In this document: positions 26,740 to 34,856 of the stretch, piece after piece
Layout: each line of letters begins with the position of its first letter
Numbering within the stretch: position 1 is the stretch's first letter
Source of the DNA: Bacillus fonticola
Lineage (GTDB): Bacteria; Bacillota; Bacilli; Bacillales; JC228
Length of the DNA stretch: 64,000 bases
Reading direction: 5' to 3'
Assembly (NCBI RefSeq): GCF_012955605.1
Contig: NZ_CP052135.1
Location: 1,647,469-1,711,468, forward strand
Translations under genes and position numbers: made by a program
The notes under the pieces: model-generated
The model's input: only the letters and a program-made list of their open reading frames with translations
Told to the model about the DNA's origin: nothing
The model's database searches: none

Positions 26740-27504
26740 CTAAAAAATGCCTAAAAACTTCTTCTTTGCAATCCGCTGTGGCACTTCCTGAATGATAGAA
26801 CTATCTTCCAAAAGCAATTCCGCGTTTTCCGTAAAGTAATACAGCATATCCACTCCATACTTCTTTTCCACAAAGTTCATCGCCTCTGCCATTTTGAACG
26901 GTCGGTTTGTCGTGTTGTGTGCGTCTGATGCGATGAAATGCGTTAAGTTTGCCTCGATGATCTGTTGTGAAAATTGCGATATCTTCTTACCGAAATCGCC
27001 GACTAAGCTACCTGCTGTAATTTGCGTGGCGGCTCCGTTTTTGACTAGCTGATACAGTTTGCCTGGTCGTTCGATCAGCTCGGCGTTTCTCTCTGGATGC
27101 ACGATCACAGGGGTTAGGCCGGCTACTTGGATGTCGTACAGTAGCTTGTCCGCATAGAGCGGCACTCCACTTGAAGGAAATTCTATAAATAGGTAGGAAG
27201 ACGTTTCGTTTAAAGGGAGGATGTCTCCTTTTTTAAGGTCTTCTACGAGTTCTCCGTAAATGCGTGTTTCTTGACCTGGTCGTACTTTCAGGTCAATGTT
27301 CTCTTCTTGCAAAGCGTCGTTCAAATCTTGTACGTAGTGAAGAATGTCTGCTTTTGCGTTGTAGTACGTGGTGCTATGGTGAGGGGTAGCAATGACCGTA
27401 TGGATGCCGTCACGTACGGCTGCTTTTGCCATATTGAGGCTGTCAAATAACGTTTTCGGTCCATCATCAATTCTCGGTAAAATGTGACAGTGAATATCAA
27501 TCAT
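26740..27504 (-). CDS. PHP-family protein-tyrosine phosphatase, YwqE/CpsB type
   Basis: This 254-residue protein starts MIDIHCHILPRIDDGPKTL, the first metal-binding block of PHP-family CpsB/YwqE phosphatases. ATPHHSTTYYN, GQETRIYGE, VIVHPERN and FIASDAHNT follow, giving the His and Asp ligands for two or three metal ions. It removes phosphate from the tyrosine cluster of the cognate kinase and so sets polymer length and output. The ATG follows AAAGGAGGGG. It lies 92 bases after the kinase gene in the same operon, the usual capA-capB-capC order. Confidence 0.92.
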   Translation of the reverse strand: MIDIHCHILPRIDDGPKTLFDSLNMAKAAVRDGIHTVIATPHHSTTYYNAKADILHYVQDLNDALQEENIDLKVRPGQETRIYGELVEDLKKGDILPLNETSSYLFIEFPSSGVPLYADKLLYDIQVAGLTPVIVHPERNAELIERPGKLYQLVKNGAATQITAGSLVGDFGKKISQFSQQIIEANLTHFIASDAHNTTNRPFKMAEAMNFVEKKYGVDMLYYFTENAELLLEDSSIIQEVPQRIAKKKFLGIF

Positions 27505-27596
27505 ACGTACCCCTCCTTTAGTCCCGCTTTATTCTATTCTAGCATAACAGTTCGACACTTTTTGTAAACCGGTGTATTTTGTCGAATTGTGTCTAA

Positions 27597-28271
27597 TTAT
27601 TTTGACCCATAGTAATAGTAGTAATTGGAATTGTCGATTGCCTTGTTGTTCAGCACGACTCCGAGCAACTTTGCTTGTGCTGCTTGTAACAATTCCTTCG
27701 CCTTCGTAGCGGTTTCGATTTCGGTATTGCCACTGGATACGACGAGAATCGTACCGTCGCATAAATTTGCCAGCAGTTGAGCGTCTGTCACCGCTAAAAC
27801 GGGTGGCGTGTCGAATAAAAGCAAATCGTACTCGGTATACGCCTCTTGTAGAAACTCTCCCATCGAACGCGAGCTTAATAGTTCTGCAGGGTTTGGTGGG
27901 ATCGGTCCACTCGTGAGCACGTCCAGATTTTCAATTCTTGTCGCTCTCACAGCTTCTTGAAAGTCTGCTAATCTCGTCAACACATTCGTTAGTCCTACGG
28001 TATTCGCAAAGCTAAACGTGTAGTGGACTGTCGGCTTGCGTAAATCGGCATCGATAAGTAATACTTTTTTCCCTTGTTGTGCAAAAACGACCGCTAAATT
28101 GGCTGCTGTTGTCGACTTTCCTTCCCCTGGCCCTGCTGAGGTGACCATGATTGAACGGTATTGTTGATCGACAGAGGAAAACTGGATGTTCGTTCGTAGC
28201 GTTCTGTATTGTTCGGATATCGGTGATTTTGGATTGACGTTTGTAATGAGCTTGCGTTGCGTTTGGTTCAC
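27597..28271 (-). CDS. Tyrosine-protein kinase of the BY-kinase family (CpsD/EpsB/YwqD-like)
   Basis: This 224-residue ATPase has Walker A GPGEGKST (residues 47-54), Walker A' VLLIDADLRKP, and Walker B LLLFDTPP. It ends in five consecutive tyrosines before GSK, the autophosphorylation cluster of BY-kinases. Cytoplasmic kinases of this type need the membrane adaptor encoded just upstream. The GTG at 28271 has AAGGAAG 7 bases upstream; longer starts overlap the adaptor gene. It controls exopolysaccharide synthesis together with the PHP phosphatase. Confidence 0.92.
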   Translation of the reverse strand: MNQTQRKLITNVNPKSPISEQYRTLRTNIQFSSVDQQYRSIMVTSAGPGEGKSTTAANLAVVFAQQGKKVLLIDADLRKPTVHYTFSFANTVGLTNVLTRLADFQEAVRATRIENLDVLTSGPIPPNPAELLSSRSMGEFLQEAYTEYDLLLFDTPPVLAVTDAQLLANLCDGTILVVSSGNTEIETATKAKELLQAAQAKLLGVVLNNKAIDNSNYYYYYGSK

Positions 28272-28290
28272 CGCTATTCTTCCTTTTCTT

Positions 28291-29040
28291 TTAAGCACCA
28301 ACACGCTCACCTCGCCGTTTCTTTTGTTTTTCTTGTCGCTCCATGACCACTTTCTTTACCTCTTGCTCACTAATAGTGGTTACAACCCCCAATACCGGGA
28401 GCTCCAGCAGCTTTTCGATATCTTGCTCTGTTTTGACCGTGTTATCCAAGTATTCTAGGAGAAAAGCGAGTCCGACTCCTGCCATGAGACCGACCACGAG
28501 GGCGATCGCGATATTGAGTACGGGTTGCGGTTTGATTGGAGCAGGATTTTCCCCAACAACGGCTTGGGCTAATATGCTGACGTTGTCCACGTTCATTAAG
28601 TCGACAATCTCAGTTCGGAACACTTCTGCTGTCGTATTGGCGATGTTTGCAGCAACTTGTGGGTCTTCGTCCTGAACCGACAAATTCACTACTTGCGAAT
28701 CGGTTGCGCTTTGCACGGTGATCTTTTCATTTAGCTGATTCACTGTCATATTTAGGCCCAACTCTTCAATGACTAAATCTAATATGGCTGGGGATTTAAT
28801 AATGACGTTATACGTGTTAATCAATTGTAAGTTCGTCTGTACTTGACTTGTGTTGTAACCTGTTTGCTCCTCATTCGACTGATTGACTAAGAGCTGTGTT
28901 GAAGATTGATAGATTGGGGTTAATAGAAAATAACTAACGATGGCGCTCACAATAGTGGCAATGAGTGTGATAGACAGAATGAGTCGCATGCGTTTTTTTA
29001 ACGTTTGAAATAATTCTTGTAAACTAATCGTTTCTTCCAT
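28291..29040 (-). CDS. Polysaccharide co-polymerase / kinase activator (Wzz-like, YveK/CapA)
   Basis: This 249-residue protein has a membrane helix at about residues 18-40 (ILSITLIATIVSAIVSYFLL), an extracytoplasmic Wzz domain starting PIYQSSTQLLVNQ, and a second helix near residue 175-195. Its cytoplasmic tail (EQDIEKLLELPVLGVV) contacts and activates the BY-kinase in this family. The proline-rich PAPIKPQPV motif before the second helix is typical. The ATG follows AGGAGG. It is the first gene of the regulatory half of the polysaccharide locus, transcribed away from the LCP gene. Confidence 0.92.
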   Translation of the reverse strand: MEETISLQELFQTLKKRMRLILSITLIATIVSAIVSYFLLTPIYQSSTQLLVNQSNEEQTGYNTSQVQTNLQLINTYNVIIKSPAILDLVIEELGLNMTVNQLNEKITVQSATDSQVVNLSVQDEDPQVAANIANTTAEVFRTEIVDLMNVDNVSILAQAVVGENPAPIKPQPVLNIAIALVVGLMAGVGLAFLLEYLDNTVKTEQDIEKLLELPVLGVVTTISEQEVKKVVMERQEKQKKRRGERVGA

Positions 29041-29353
29041 GGGGTCCTCCTAAGCTTCTTGAAGTACAAGTACGTGATCTGCTCATTTACACATGATATC
29101 TTGAATAAAAAGGATTGCTTCTCTATGATAAAGCAACAGCTTACGAAGACGCAACACCATTCGACCTTTTTTTACAATTCATCCAAAACTATGCAAGTGG
29201 TCACCTTGTTTAGCTATTGAAATATATGTTGTATTGTAGCACATTTTGTCGTACTCTTTGTAAGTGAAAGTTTTACCATGAATCTGACTATACTTCCGTT
29301 ATTTATACATGTTGAACCGTATGACAGACCCATATTCGTAGGAGGAAACTGAT
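29041..29353. promoter_or_regulatory. Divergent promoter region between the Wzz-like and LCP genes
   Basis: This 313-bp spacer must hold promoters in both directions. For the minus-strand operon a weak match is TTACAA (29258-29263) and TACAAT (29233-29238), with a long 19-bp spacer. A TTGCTT/AAGCAA inverted repeat lies in its leader near 29120-29145. I see no convincing plus-strand box. Confidence 0.35.
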
Positions 29354-30295
29354 TTGAGATCGCAAAAGAGGAAAAAAACTTGGATAAAAGTAACGCTCAT
29401 CGTCCTCGCGTTACTTTTAATAGGTGGCGGTGCGTATGCGTTTACTGTCTATCAGTCTTTAAATAAAGCAGTTGAAACGATGAATGAACCGATCGATCGC
29501 GAAAAATCGACAAGACGTGTTGAAGAAGTGAAGTTTGAGGAGCTGCAGCCGTTTTCTATGTTGTTGCTCGGTGTAGATGAGCGTGAAAATGACGTCGGAC
29601 GGTCTGATACGATCATCGTCGTGACGGTGAATCCGAACGAAGAATCTATTAAAATGCTCAGCATTCCTCGGGATACGCGCGTCGACATTGTTGGGCAGGG
29701 AACGGTTGACAAAATCAATCACGCCTACGCGTTCGGTGGGGTGGACATGTCGATGAATACAGTGGAGAACTTCCTTGATATTCCGATTGATTATTATATG
29801 AAGATTAATATGGAGGGCTTTTTAGATATTGTCAATGCGGTTGGTGGTGTGACCGTTGACAATGAATTACAGTTTTCCAATGCAGGGTACGACTTTCCAG
29901 TAGGCGAAGTGACATTGAAAGGCGAGGAAGCGTTGGCCTTTGCTCGTATGCGGTATGACGATCCACGCGGCGATTTCGGACGACAAGAGCGCCAACGCCA
30001 AATGATTGAGAGCATCATCAAAGAAGGAGCGAGCCTCTCCTCCCTTTGGAACTTTGACGACATTTTTGCCGCGATCGGGAGCAATGTGAAGACGAATTTG
30101 ACGTTTGAACAGATGATCGATATTCAGCAAAATTATAAGCGTGCCACGAACGACATTACGCAAGATCAAATCGCCGGTAGCGGAACGCGGATTGACGGGA
30201 TTTACTATTACATTGTGCCAGAGGAAGAAAGAATCGCGGTTCAAAACGAACTGAAAGCACATTTAGAGCTAGACGCAAAGCCAGTCCAGGAGTGA
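29354..30295 (+). CDS. LytR-CpsA-Psr family cell-wall polymer ligase
   Basis: This 313-residue protein has one N-terminal membrane anchor (VTLIVLALLLIGGGAYAF), then the LCP domain: LLLGVDERENDVGRSDTIIV, SIPRDTRVDI, KINHAYAFGG, NAVGGVTVDN, and GEEALAFARMRYDDPRGDFGRQERQ with the Arg residues that bind the polyprenyl pyrophosphate. LCP enzymes attach teichoic acids or capsular polymers to peptidoglycan outside the membrane. The start is a TTG 8 bases after GGAGG. It is divergent from the polysaccharide control operon, so it probably links that polymer to the wall. Its terminator overlaps the stop region. Confidence 0.92.
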   Translation: MRSQKRKKTWIKVTLIVLALLLIGGGAYAFTVYQSLNKAVETMNEPIDREKSTRRVEEVKFEELQPFSMLLLGVDERENDVGRSDTIIVVTVNPNEESIKMLSIPRDTRVDIVGQGTVDKINHAYAFGGVDMSMNTVENFLDIPIDYYMKINMEGFLDIVNAVGGVTVDNELQFSNAGYDFPVGEVTLKGEEALAFARMRYDDPRGDFGRQERQRQMIESIIKEGASLSSLWNFDDIFAAIGSNVKTNLTFEQMIDIQQNYKRATNDITQDQIAGSGTRIDGIYYYIVPEEERIAVQNELKAHLELDAKPVQE

Positions 30296-30317
30296 TTTCT
30301 CTTGTACTGGCTTTTTT
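30278..30317 (+). terminator. Terminator of the LCP gene
   Basis: AAGCCAGT (30278-30285) pairs with ACTGGCTT (30306-30313), leading into the T run that ends at 30317. The 5' arm lies within the last codons of the gene. Confidence 0.8.
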
Positions 30318-30500
30318 GTGGAAAAGGGGCCGAGTTACGCAAAGTCCTAAAAACATATGATGTATCCTATTAGAAAAACAACTTCGGATGTTGATTGATA
30401 AACTACATGGGGCTTCACTCGCACCGCCTTGATCACAACTCGACTGCTTTGTGACTAGTTTCCATGCATGGTTGAGTGCCCAGTTCATGGATGTTTTTTG

Positions 30501-30536
30501 AAAAAGAAAAACTAGGAAGAAAGGCTCCCCCTAGTT
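30501..30536 (-). terminator. Terminator of cotE
   Basis: AACTAGG (30510-30516) pairs with CCTAGTT (30530-30536). On the minus strand the stem runs into TTTTTCTTTTTC. It lies 6 bases beyond the cotE stop codon. Confidence 0.75.
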
Positions 30537-30542
30537 AGCGTA

Positions 30543-31085
30543 TTATTCTTCTTCAGATCCGACTAAGAAATCTGGATTCAGTTCTTCAAACTCTTCGTCA
30601 CTGACGTCGAGCTCCCAATCGTGTTCGTCTTCATAATCTCCTTTATAGACATGGACGACGATCTTCGTTTCTCCTACTACTTCTACAAGTAATTCTCTCT
30701 CTGCATTGACAAGAACTTTGTTGCCGTTTGGCGAAATGACGGCCTCTACGCAGTTCGGTTGTTGCAAGACACGCGCGTGCACTTCGTCATCGTCAAAGCA
30801 ATCTGGGTCACGATACTTCAACTTGATGACGTCTGTGTAAGGTACCTTTTCAGTGACAACCTCTGTTTTTGTGTTGTCATGGTAAGAATACCAAACATTT
30901 ATGTCATAGTACCCGCTGATCTCGACTGTTTTCCCTTTCTTTTTCGCATCGTATTTATGGTTGATGATCCAGCAACCCAAGATGCTCGAAGGGTTTTCGG
31001 ACGGGCAAACCGTATGATTGGACTGCGTGAATTTGCGCCCTTTCGCTACGACTGCCTTTGTAATAATCTCTCTGTAGTCAGCCAT
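30543..31085 (-). CDS. cotE: Outer spore coat morphogenetic protein CotE
   Basis: This 180-residue protein starts [20 protein letters not shown] and has the CotE hallmarks [35 protein letters not shown] and EVVTEKVPY, ending in the very acidic tail that B. subtilis CotE also has. CotE is made in the mother cell and directs assembly of the outer coat on the forespore. The ATG follows AGGAGGT. In Bacillus the order is miaB-ymcA-cotE; here about 3.3 kb of repeat arrays and a NERD gene separates ymcA from cotE. The usual downstream mutS-mutL pair is replaced by the polysaccharide locus. Confidence 0.95.
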   Translation of the reverse strand: MADYREIITKAVVAKGRKFTQSNHTVCPSENPSSILGCWIINHKYDAKKKGKTVEISGYYDINVWYSYHDNTKTEVVTEKVPYTDVIKLKYRDPDCFDDDEVHARVLQQPNCVEAVISPNGNKVLVNAERELLVEVVGETKIVVHVYKGDYEDEHDWELDVSDEEFEELNPDFLVGSEEE

Positions 31086-31304
31086 GCGAGCGAACCTCCT
31101 CTAGTGTTTTCACTTCATCCTATGCGGGACAAGAGTCTAGTGTGCGAGGCAATCATGGATTGGATTCCCCGCTTGTTCACTTGGCCTCTGACCGAAGCGG
31201 ATGGGCACGACCCTAGTTGCATTGTATGCGCATAGGTAGGCGAGGAACACTGATTGCGGGAAAGATGGGCGGGGTGATGGGTGTTACGATCTGTTTGGTG
31301 CGTG

Positions 31305-31456
31305 AGGTGAGCCCTTGCTCGGGAGGTGAGCCCCCTGCTCGGGAGGTGAGCCATTGCTCGGGAGGTGAGCCCCTGCTCGGGAGGTGAGCCATTGCTCGGG
31401 AGGTGAGCCCTTGCTCGGGAGGTGAGCCCTTGCTCGGGAGGTGAGCCCCTGCTCAG
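31305..31456. repeat. Array F: eight units of 19-20 bp
   Basis: The unit GGTGAGCCCTTGCTCGGGA repeats eight times with small changes in the CCCTTG part (CCATTG, CCCCTG, CCCCCTG); the last unit reads TGCTCAGG. The period is 19 bp, with one 20-bp unit. The array lies in the cotE upstream region, 110 bp before array A begins. The minus strand is open in all frames because the unit holds no stop on that strand; I see no evidence of coding. Between cotE and the array, 31110-31300 holds no supported gene. Confidence 0.9.
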
Positions 31457-31574
31457 GATTAGTTCTAGGTGGCGGTTGTACATGTGTGCAGTTTTTGGTG
31501 GGTGGATGTGGAGGCAATCGGCTAAGGCCGATTGCTACATGTAAGTTTTAGTTTGGGTTGGGATTTGTGCGTTG

Positions 31575-32612
31575 GAGTCTGAGCATTTTCCGCTGAGTCT
31601 GCGTATCCGGCCCTAAGTCTGAGCATTTTCCGCTGAGTCTGCGTATCCGGCCCTGAGTCTGAGCATTTTCCGCTGAGTCTGCGTATCCGGCCCTGAGTCT
31701 GAGCTTTTTCCCCTGAGTCTGCGTATCCGGCCCTGAGTCTGAGCATTTTCCCCTGAGTCTGCGTATCGAGCTGCTGAGTCTGAGCTTTTTCCCCTGAGTC
31801 TGCGTATCCGGCCCTGAGTCTGAGCTTTTTCCCCTGAGTCTGCGTATCCGGCCCTGAGTCTGAGCATTTTCCGCTGAGTCTGCGTATCCGGCCCTGAGTC
31901 TGAGCTTTTTCCGCTGAGTCTGCGTATCCGGCCCTGAGTCTGAGCTTTTTCCGCTGAGTCTGCGTATCCGGCCCTGAGTCTGAGCTTTTTCCGCTGAGTC
32001 TGCGTATCCGGCCCTGAGTCTGAGCATTTTCCCCTGAGTCTGAGCTTTTTCCGCTGAGTCTGCGTATCCGGCCCTGAGTCTGAGCATTTTCCCCTGAGTC
32101 TGAGCTTTTTCCGCTGAGTCTGCGTATCCGGCCCTGAGTCTGAGCATTTTCCCCTGAGTCTGCGTATCCGGCCATGAGTCTGAGCTTTTTCCGCTGAGTC
32201 TGAGCATTTCCTCCTGAGTCTGCGTATCCGGCCCTGAGTCTGAGCATTTTCCCCTGAGTCTGCGTATCCGGGCCCTGAGTCTGAGCTTTTTCCCCTGAGT
32301 CTGCGTATCCGGTCCTGAGTCTGAGCATTTTCCCCTGAGTCTGCGTATCCGGCCCTGAGTCTGAGCATTTTCCGCTGAGTCTGCGTATCCGGCCCTGAGT
32401 CTGAGCTTTTTCCCCTGAGTCTGCGTATCCGGCCCTGAGTCTGAGCTTTTTCCCCTGAGTCTGCGTATCCGGCCCTGAGTCTGAGCTTTTTCCCCTGAGT
32501 CTGCGTATCCGGCCCTGAGTCTGAGCTTTTTCCCCTGAGTCTGCGTATCCGGCCCTGAGTCTGAGCATTTTCCCCTGAGTCTGCGTATCCGGGCCTGAGT
32601 CTGTGTATCACC
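31575..32612. repeat. Array A: about 52 units of a 20-bp GAGTCTG minisatellite
   Basis: Two 20-bp half-units mostly alternate on the plus strand: CTGAGTCTGAGCTTTTTCCC (or GCATTTTCCC) and CTGAGTCTGCGTATCCGGCC. The core TGAGTCTG is nearly invariant at 20-bp steps over 1.04 kb, while the second half varies. In a few places two GAGC-type half-units follow each other (near 32030-32050, 32090-32110, 32175-32215). There are no unique spacers. The minus strand is open in all three frames (a hydrophilic 20-residue repeat), but a 20-bp unit shifts frame each time, so coding is unlikely. Confidence 0.95.
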
Positions 32613-32721
32613 TTGTACCATCTGAGAATGTTGAACTTTGAACAAGAAAATATTTTTTTGCAGGGTTATAGATTTTATTGTCGAATAGGGTTTCATATGA
32701 TCTTTTAAAGGAAGTGATAAT

Positions 32722-33738
32722 TTGATTGTAAAGACGAGAGAGTATCCAGCTGTAATTCTAAGTTATGAGGCGTTATTTAGAAGAACCTTCCCGAATCATC
32801 GGAAACGCTCTATGATGGAGACTGATTTGGCAATGTACAGGGCCGGCTATAGGGGAGAACAAATACTGGATTATCATTTATCTGGCATCACGAGTCCTCA
32901 TTTTGCGATTTTCCATAACTTGAGACTCTTCGACCACAAGAATCCCTTCCAGTTGGACACTTTGCTACTCACCCCATCATTTGCACTGATCATCGAGGCG
33001 AAACATTTGAGTGGAAAACTTATTTTCGAGAACGATTTTGACCAATGCATTCGTATTAAAAATGATCAAACAAAAGAACGCATCGAAAATCCCATCGCCC
33101 AAAGCGCGCGACAACAGTCCCATTTACAATCCTTGTTTAGATGGATGGAAGTAGATAACCTTCCTGTTCACTCCATTGTTGCCTTCACTCATCCTTCTAT
33201 CATCTTAGAAACGAGCTCACCGCCACCGAAATATATTTCCCAACTAATTCTTGTCGAAAACGTAGTCAATCGGATAAGAAAGCATCACCATTTTCATTCA
33301 AAAAATCTTCTAACAACTTCTCAATTTGAACGACTTCAAACACGCCTACTTCATAAACATGCTCCTCTAATTCACGCACTTTTGAAGAAGTATGATATAC
33401 CACCGGGGACATTGCGCAAAGGGGTTCAGTGTGAAAAATGCAACAATCTATCTATGACATGGAAAAGGCGCAGCTGGGAATGTAGTGTTTGCAAGTTCCG
33501 CTCGAGAACTGCACATATAGCTGCTTTGCTTGATTATTTTTTACTAGTTCAACGGAGTATTTCTATTAGGGAATGTTGTGACTTTCTCGGCCTTGATAAA
33601 CGACATGTTGCCTACTACCTCTTGAATTCTATGGGATTATCCACGGTAGGGAAATCTAAAGCGACGAGATACGTTTTTAACTTTGAAAGTTTTGGTGATG
33701 AAGTATTAAATGGGAAAGTTTTGGAAAAAAGTAATTGA
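32722..33738 (+). CDS. NERD-domain nuclease-like protein with C-terminal zinc ribbon
   Basis: In this 338-residue protein, residues 40-160 form a NERD (nuclease-related) domain. RGEQ with Glu46, QLDTLLLTP with Asp79 and IIEAKHLSG with Glu92 and Lys94 give the E-D-ExK pattern of restriction-endonuclease-like folds. A zinc ribbon follows with Cys237, Cys240, Cys254 and Cys257. The last 70 residues contain a helix-turn-helix-like segment (SIRECCDFLGLDKRHVAYYL). The start is a TTG 7 bases after AAAGGAAG. NERD genes are common in Bacillaceae but of unproven function. This one is transcribed opposite to all neighbours and is enclosed by arrays A and B of the same GAGTCTG repeat, suggesting insertion as a unit. 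The intact triad argues for an active enzyme. Confidence 0.85.
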   Translation: MIVKTREYPAVILSYEALFRRTFPNHRKRSMMETDLAMYRAGYRGEQILDYHLSGITSPHFAIFHNLRLFDHKNPFQLDTLLLTPSFALIIEAKHLSGKLIFENDFDQCIRIKNDQTKERIENPIAQSARQQSHLQSLFRWMEVDNLPVHSIVAFTHPSIILETSSPPPKYISQLILVENVVNRIRKHHHFHSKNLLTTSQFERLQTRLLHKHAPLIHALLKKYDIPPGTLRKGVQCEKCNNLSMTWKRRSWECSVCKFRSRTAHIAALLDYFLLVQRSISIRECCDFLGLDKRHVAYYLLNSMGLSTVGKSKATRYVFNFESFGDEVLNGKVLEKSN

Positions 33739-33768
33739 ATGGAATTTAATCAGTGAGTTTTCGTCCAG

Positions 33769-34305
33769 GAGTCTGAGCATTTCCTCCCGAGTCTGCGTAT
33801 CCGGCCCGGAGTCTGAGCTTTTCCTCCCGAGTCTGCGTATCCGGCCCGGAGTCTGAGCATTTTCCCCCGAGTCTGCGTATCCGGGCCTGAGTCTGAGCAT
33901 TTTCCCACGAGTCTGCGTATCCGGGCCTGAGTCTGAGCATTTTCTCCCGAGTCTGCGTATCCGGCCCGTAGTCTGAGCTTTTCCTCCCGAGTCTGCGTAT
34001 CCGGGTCTGAGTCTGAGCATTTTCTCCCGAGTCTGTGTATCCGGTCCTGAGTCTGAGCATTTTCCCCTGAGTCTGCGTATCCGGCCCGGAGTCTGAGCTT
34101 TTCCTCCCGAGTCTGCGTATCCGGCCCTGAGTCTGAGCTTTTTCCGCTGAGTCTGCGTATCCGGCCCTGAGTCTGAGCTTTTCCTCCCGAGTCTGCGTAT
34201 CTGGCCCTGAGTCTGAGCTTTTCCTCCCGAGTCTGTGTATCCGGCCCTGAGTCTGCGTATTTCCGGCCTAGTCTGAGCATTCCTCCATGACTCTGTGTAT
34301 CGTGC
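33769..34305. repeat. Array B: about 27 units of the GAGTCTG minisatellite
   Basis: This array has the same two alternating half-units as array A, but most junctions read CCCGAGTCTGCGTATCCGG and GAGTCTGAGCTTTTCCTCC, so it has its own consensus. It begins 31 bp after the NERD stop codon, and the units decay at the right edge (TGACTCTGTGTATCGTGC). Orientation is the same as in A, C and D. The ymcA terminator follows about 70 bp later. Confidence 0.95.
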
Positions 34306-34373
34306 AATGATAATAGATCATTTGAAATTAATTCAACTTAGAGTTTATTGAAGCACTCGGCTTGACTCCCCTC

Positions 34374-34410
34374 CCAAAAAAAAAGCAGCTCACCCAAGGG
34401 CTCGCTGCTT
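34374..34410 (-). terminator. Terminator of the miaB-ymcA unit
   Basis: AAGCAGC (34383-34389) pairs with GCTGCTT (34404-34410). On the minus strand the stem runs into a T tract (A run 34374-34384), 6 bases after the ymcA stop codon. Confidence 0.8.
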
Positions 34411-34415
34411 CCTTC

Positions 34416-34850
34416 TTATGATAATTTTGTGCGATTTTTTGTACTTTCCAACTGGGCTCCGGTCATGCCGCGGAGTAGGTCGCCGCCTGTGGATTCGATG
34501 ATGTCGTTTGTCACGGTGTTGGAAATGGTGTTGGCGATGAGTTGCAGTAGTTCGTTCACTTCCATTTGTGACTGTTTGAATTCTTGGACGAGCGGGATCG
34601 CGTCGATTTCTTCTTCAACTTTTGCGATTTTTTCTTCTGTCATCTTCAATGCGCGCTCTTTTCCGAAGTGTTGGAAGTTGACCGCTTGTTTTTGCAGGCT
34701 TTTTAGGCTTGCGATGAGTTCGCGTACTTTTTTGTTTTCTTGAATTTGGGCTTCGGCGCGTTTGAAAAAGTCTACTTCTTCGGTTTCAGCGATCATGCGC
34801 GCAAGATCGCGTGCTTTTCCTACGATGTCGTCTTTTGTGTATGTTGTCAT
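34416..34850 (-). CDS. ymcA: RicA/YmcA, RNA-maturation and biofilm regulator
   Basis: This 144-residue helical protein (MTTYTKDDIVGKARDLARMI, the QKQAVNFQHFGKERAL block) matches YmcA of B. subtilis, a YlbF-family member. With YlbF and YaaT it forms the Y-complex that binds Fe-S clusters and steers RNase Y cleavage of mRNAs, needed for biofilm, competence and sporulation. RNase Y itself is encoded at 43165-44727 here. The ATG follows AGGTGA. It lies 6 bases after the miaB stop codon, an operon conserved across Bacillus. Confidence 0.93.
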   Translation of the reverse strand: MTTYTKDDIVGKARDLARMIAETEEVDFFKRAEAQIQENKKVRELIASLKSLQKQAVNFQHFGKERALKMTEEKIAKVEEEIDAIPLVQEFKQSQMEVNELLQLIANTISNTVTNDIIESTGGDLLRGMTGAQLESTKNRTKLS

Positions 34851-34856
34851 TTTAGT

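Noticed and set aside
31548-32696. Minus-strand open frames of more than 330 codons through array A (and similar in B, C, D)
   Set aside because: All three minus frames are open only because the 20-bp unit lacks stop codons on that strand. The unit is not a codon multiple, several frames overlap, and there is no ribosome site.
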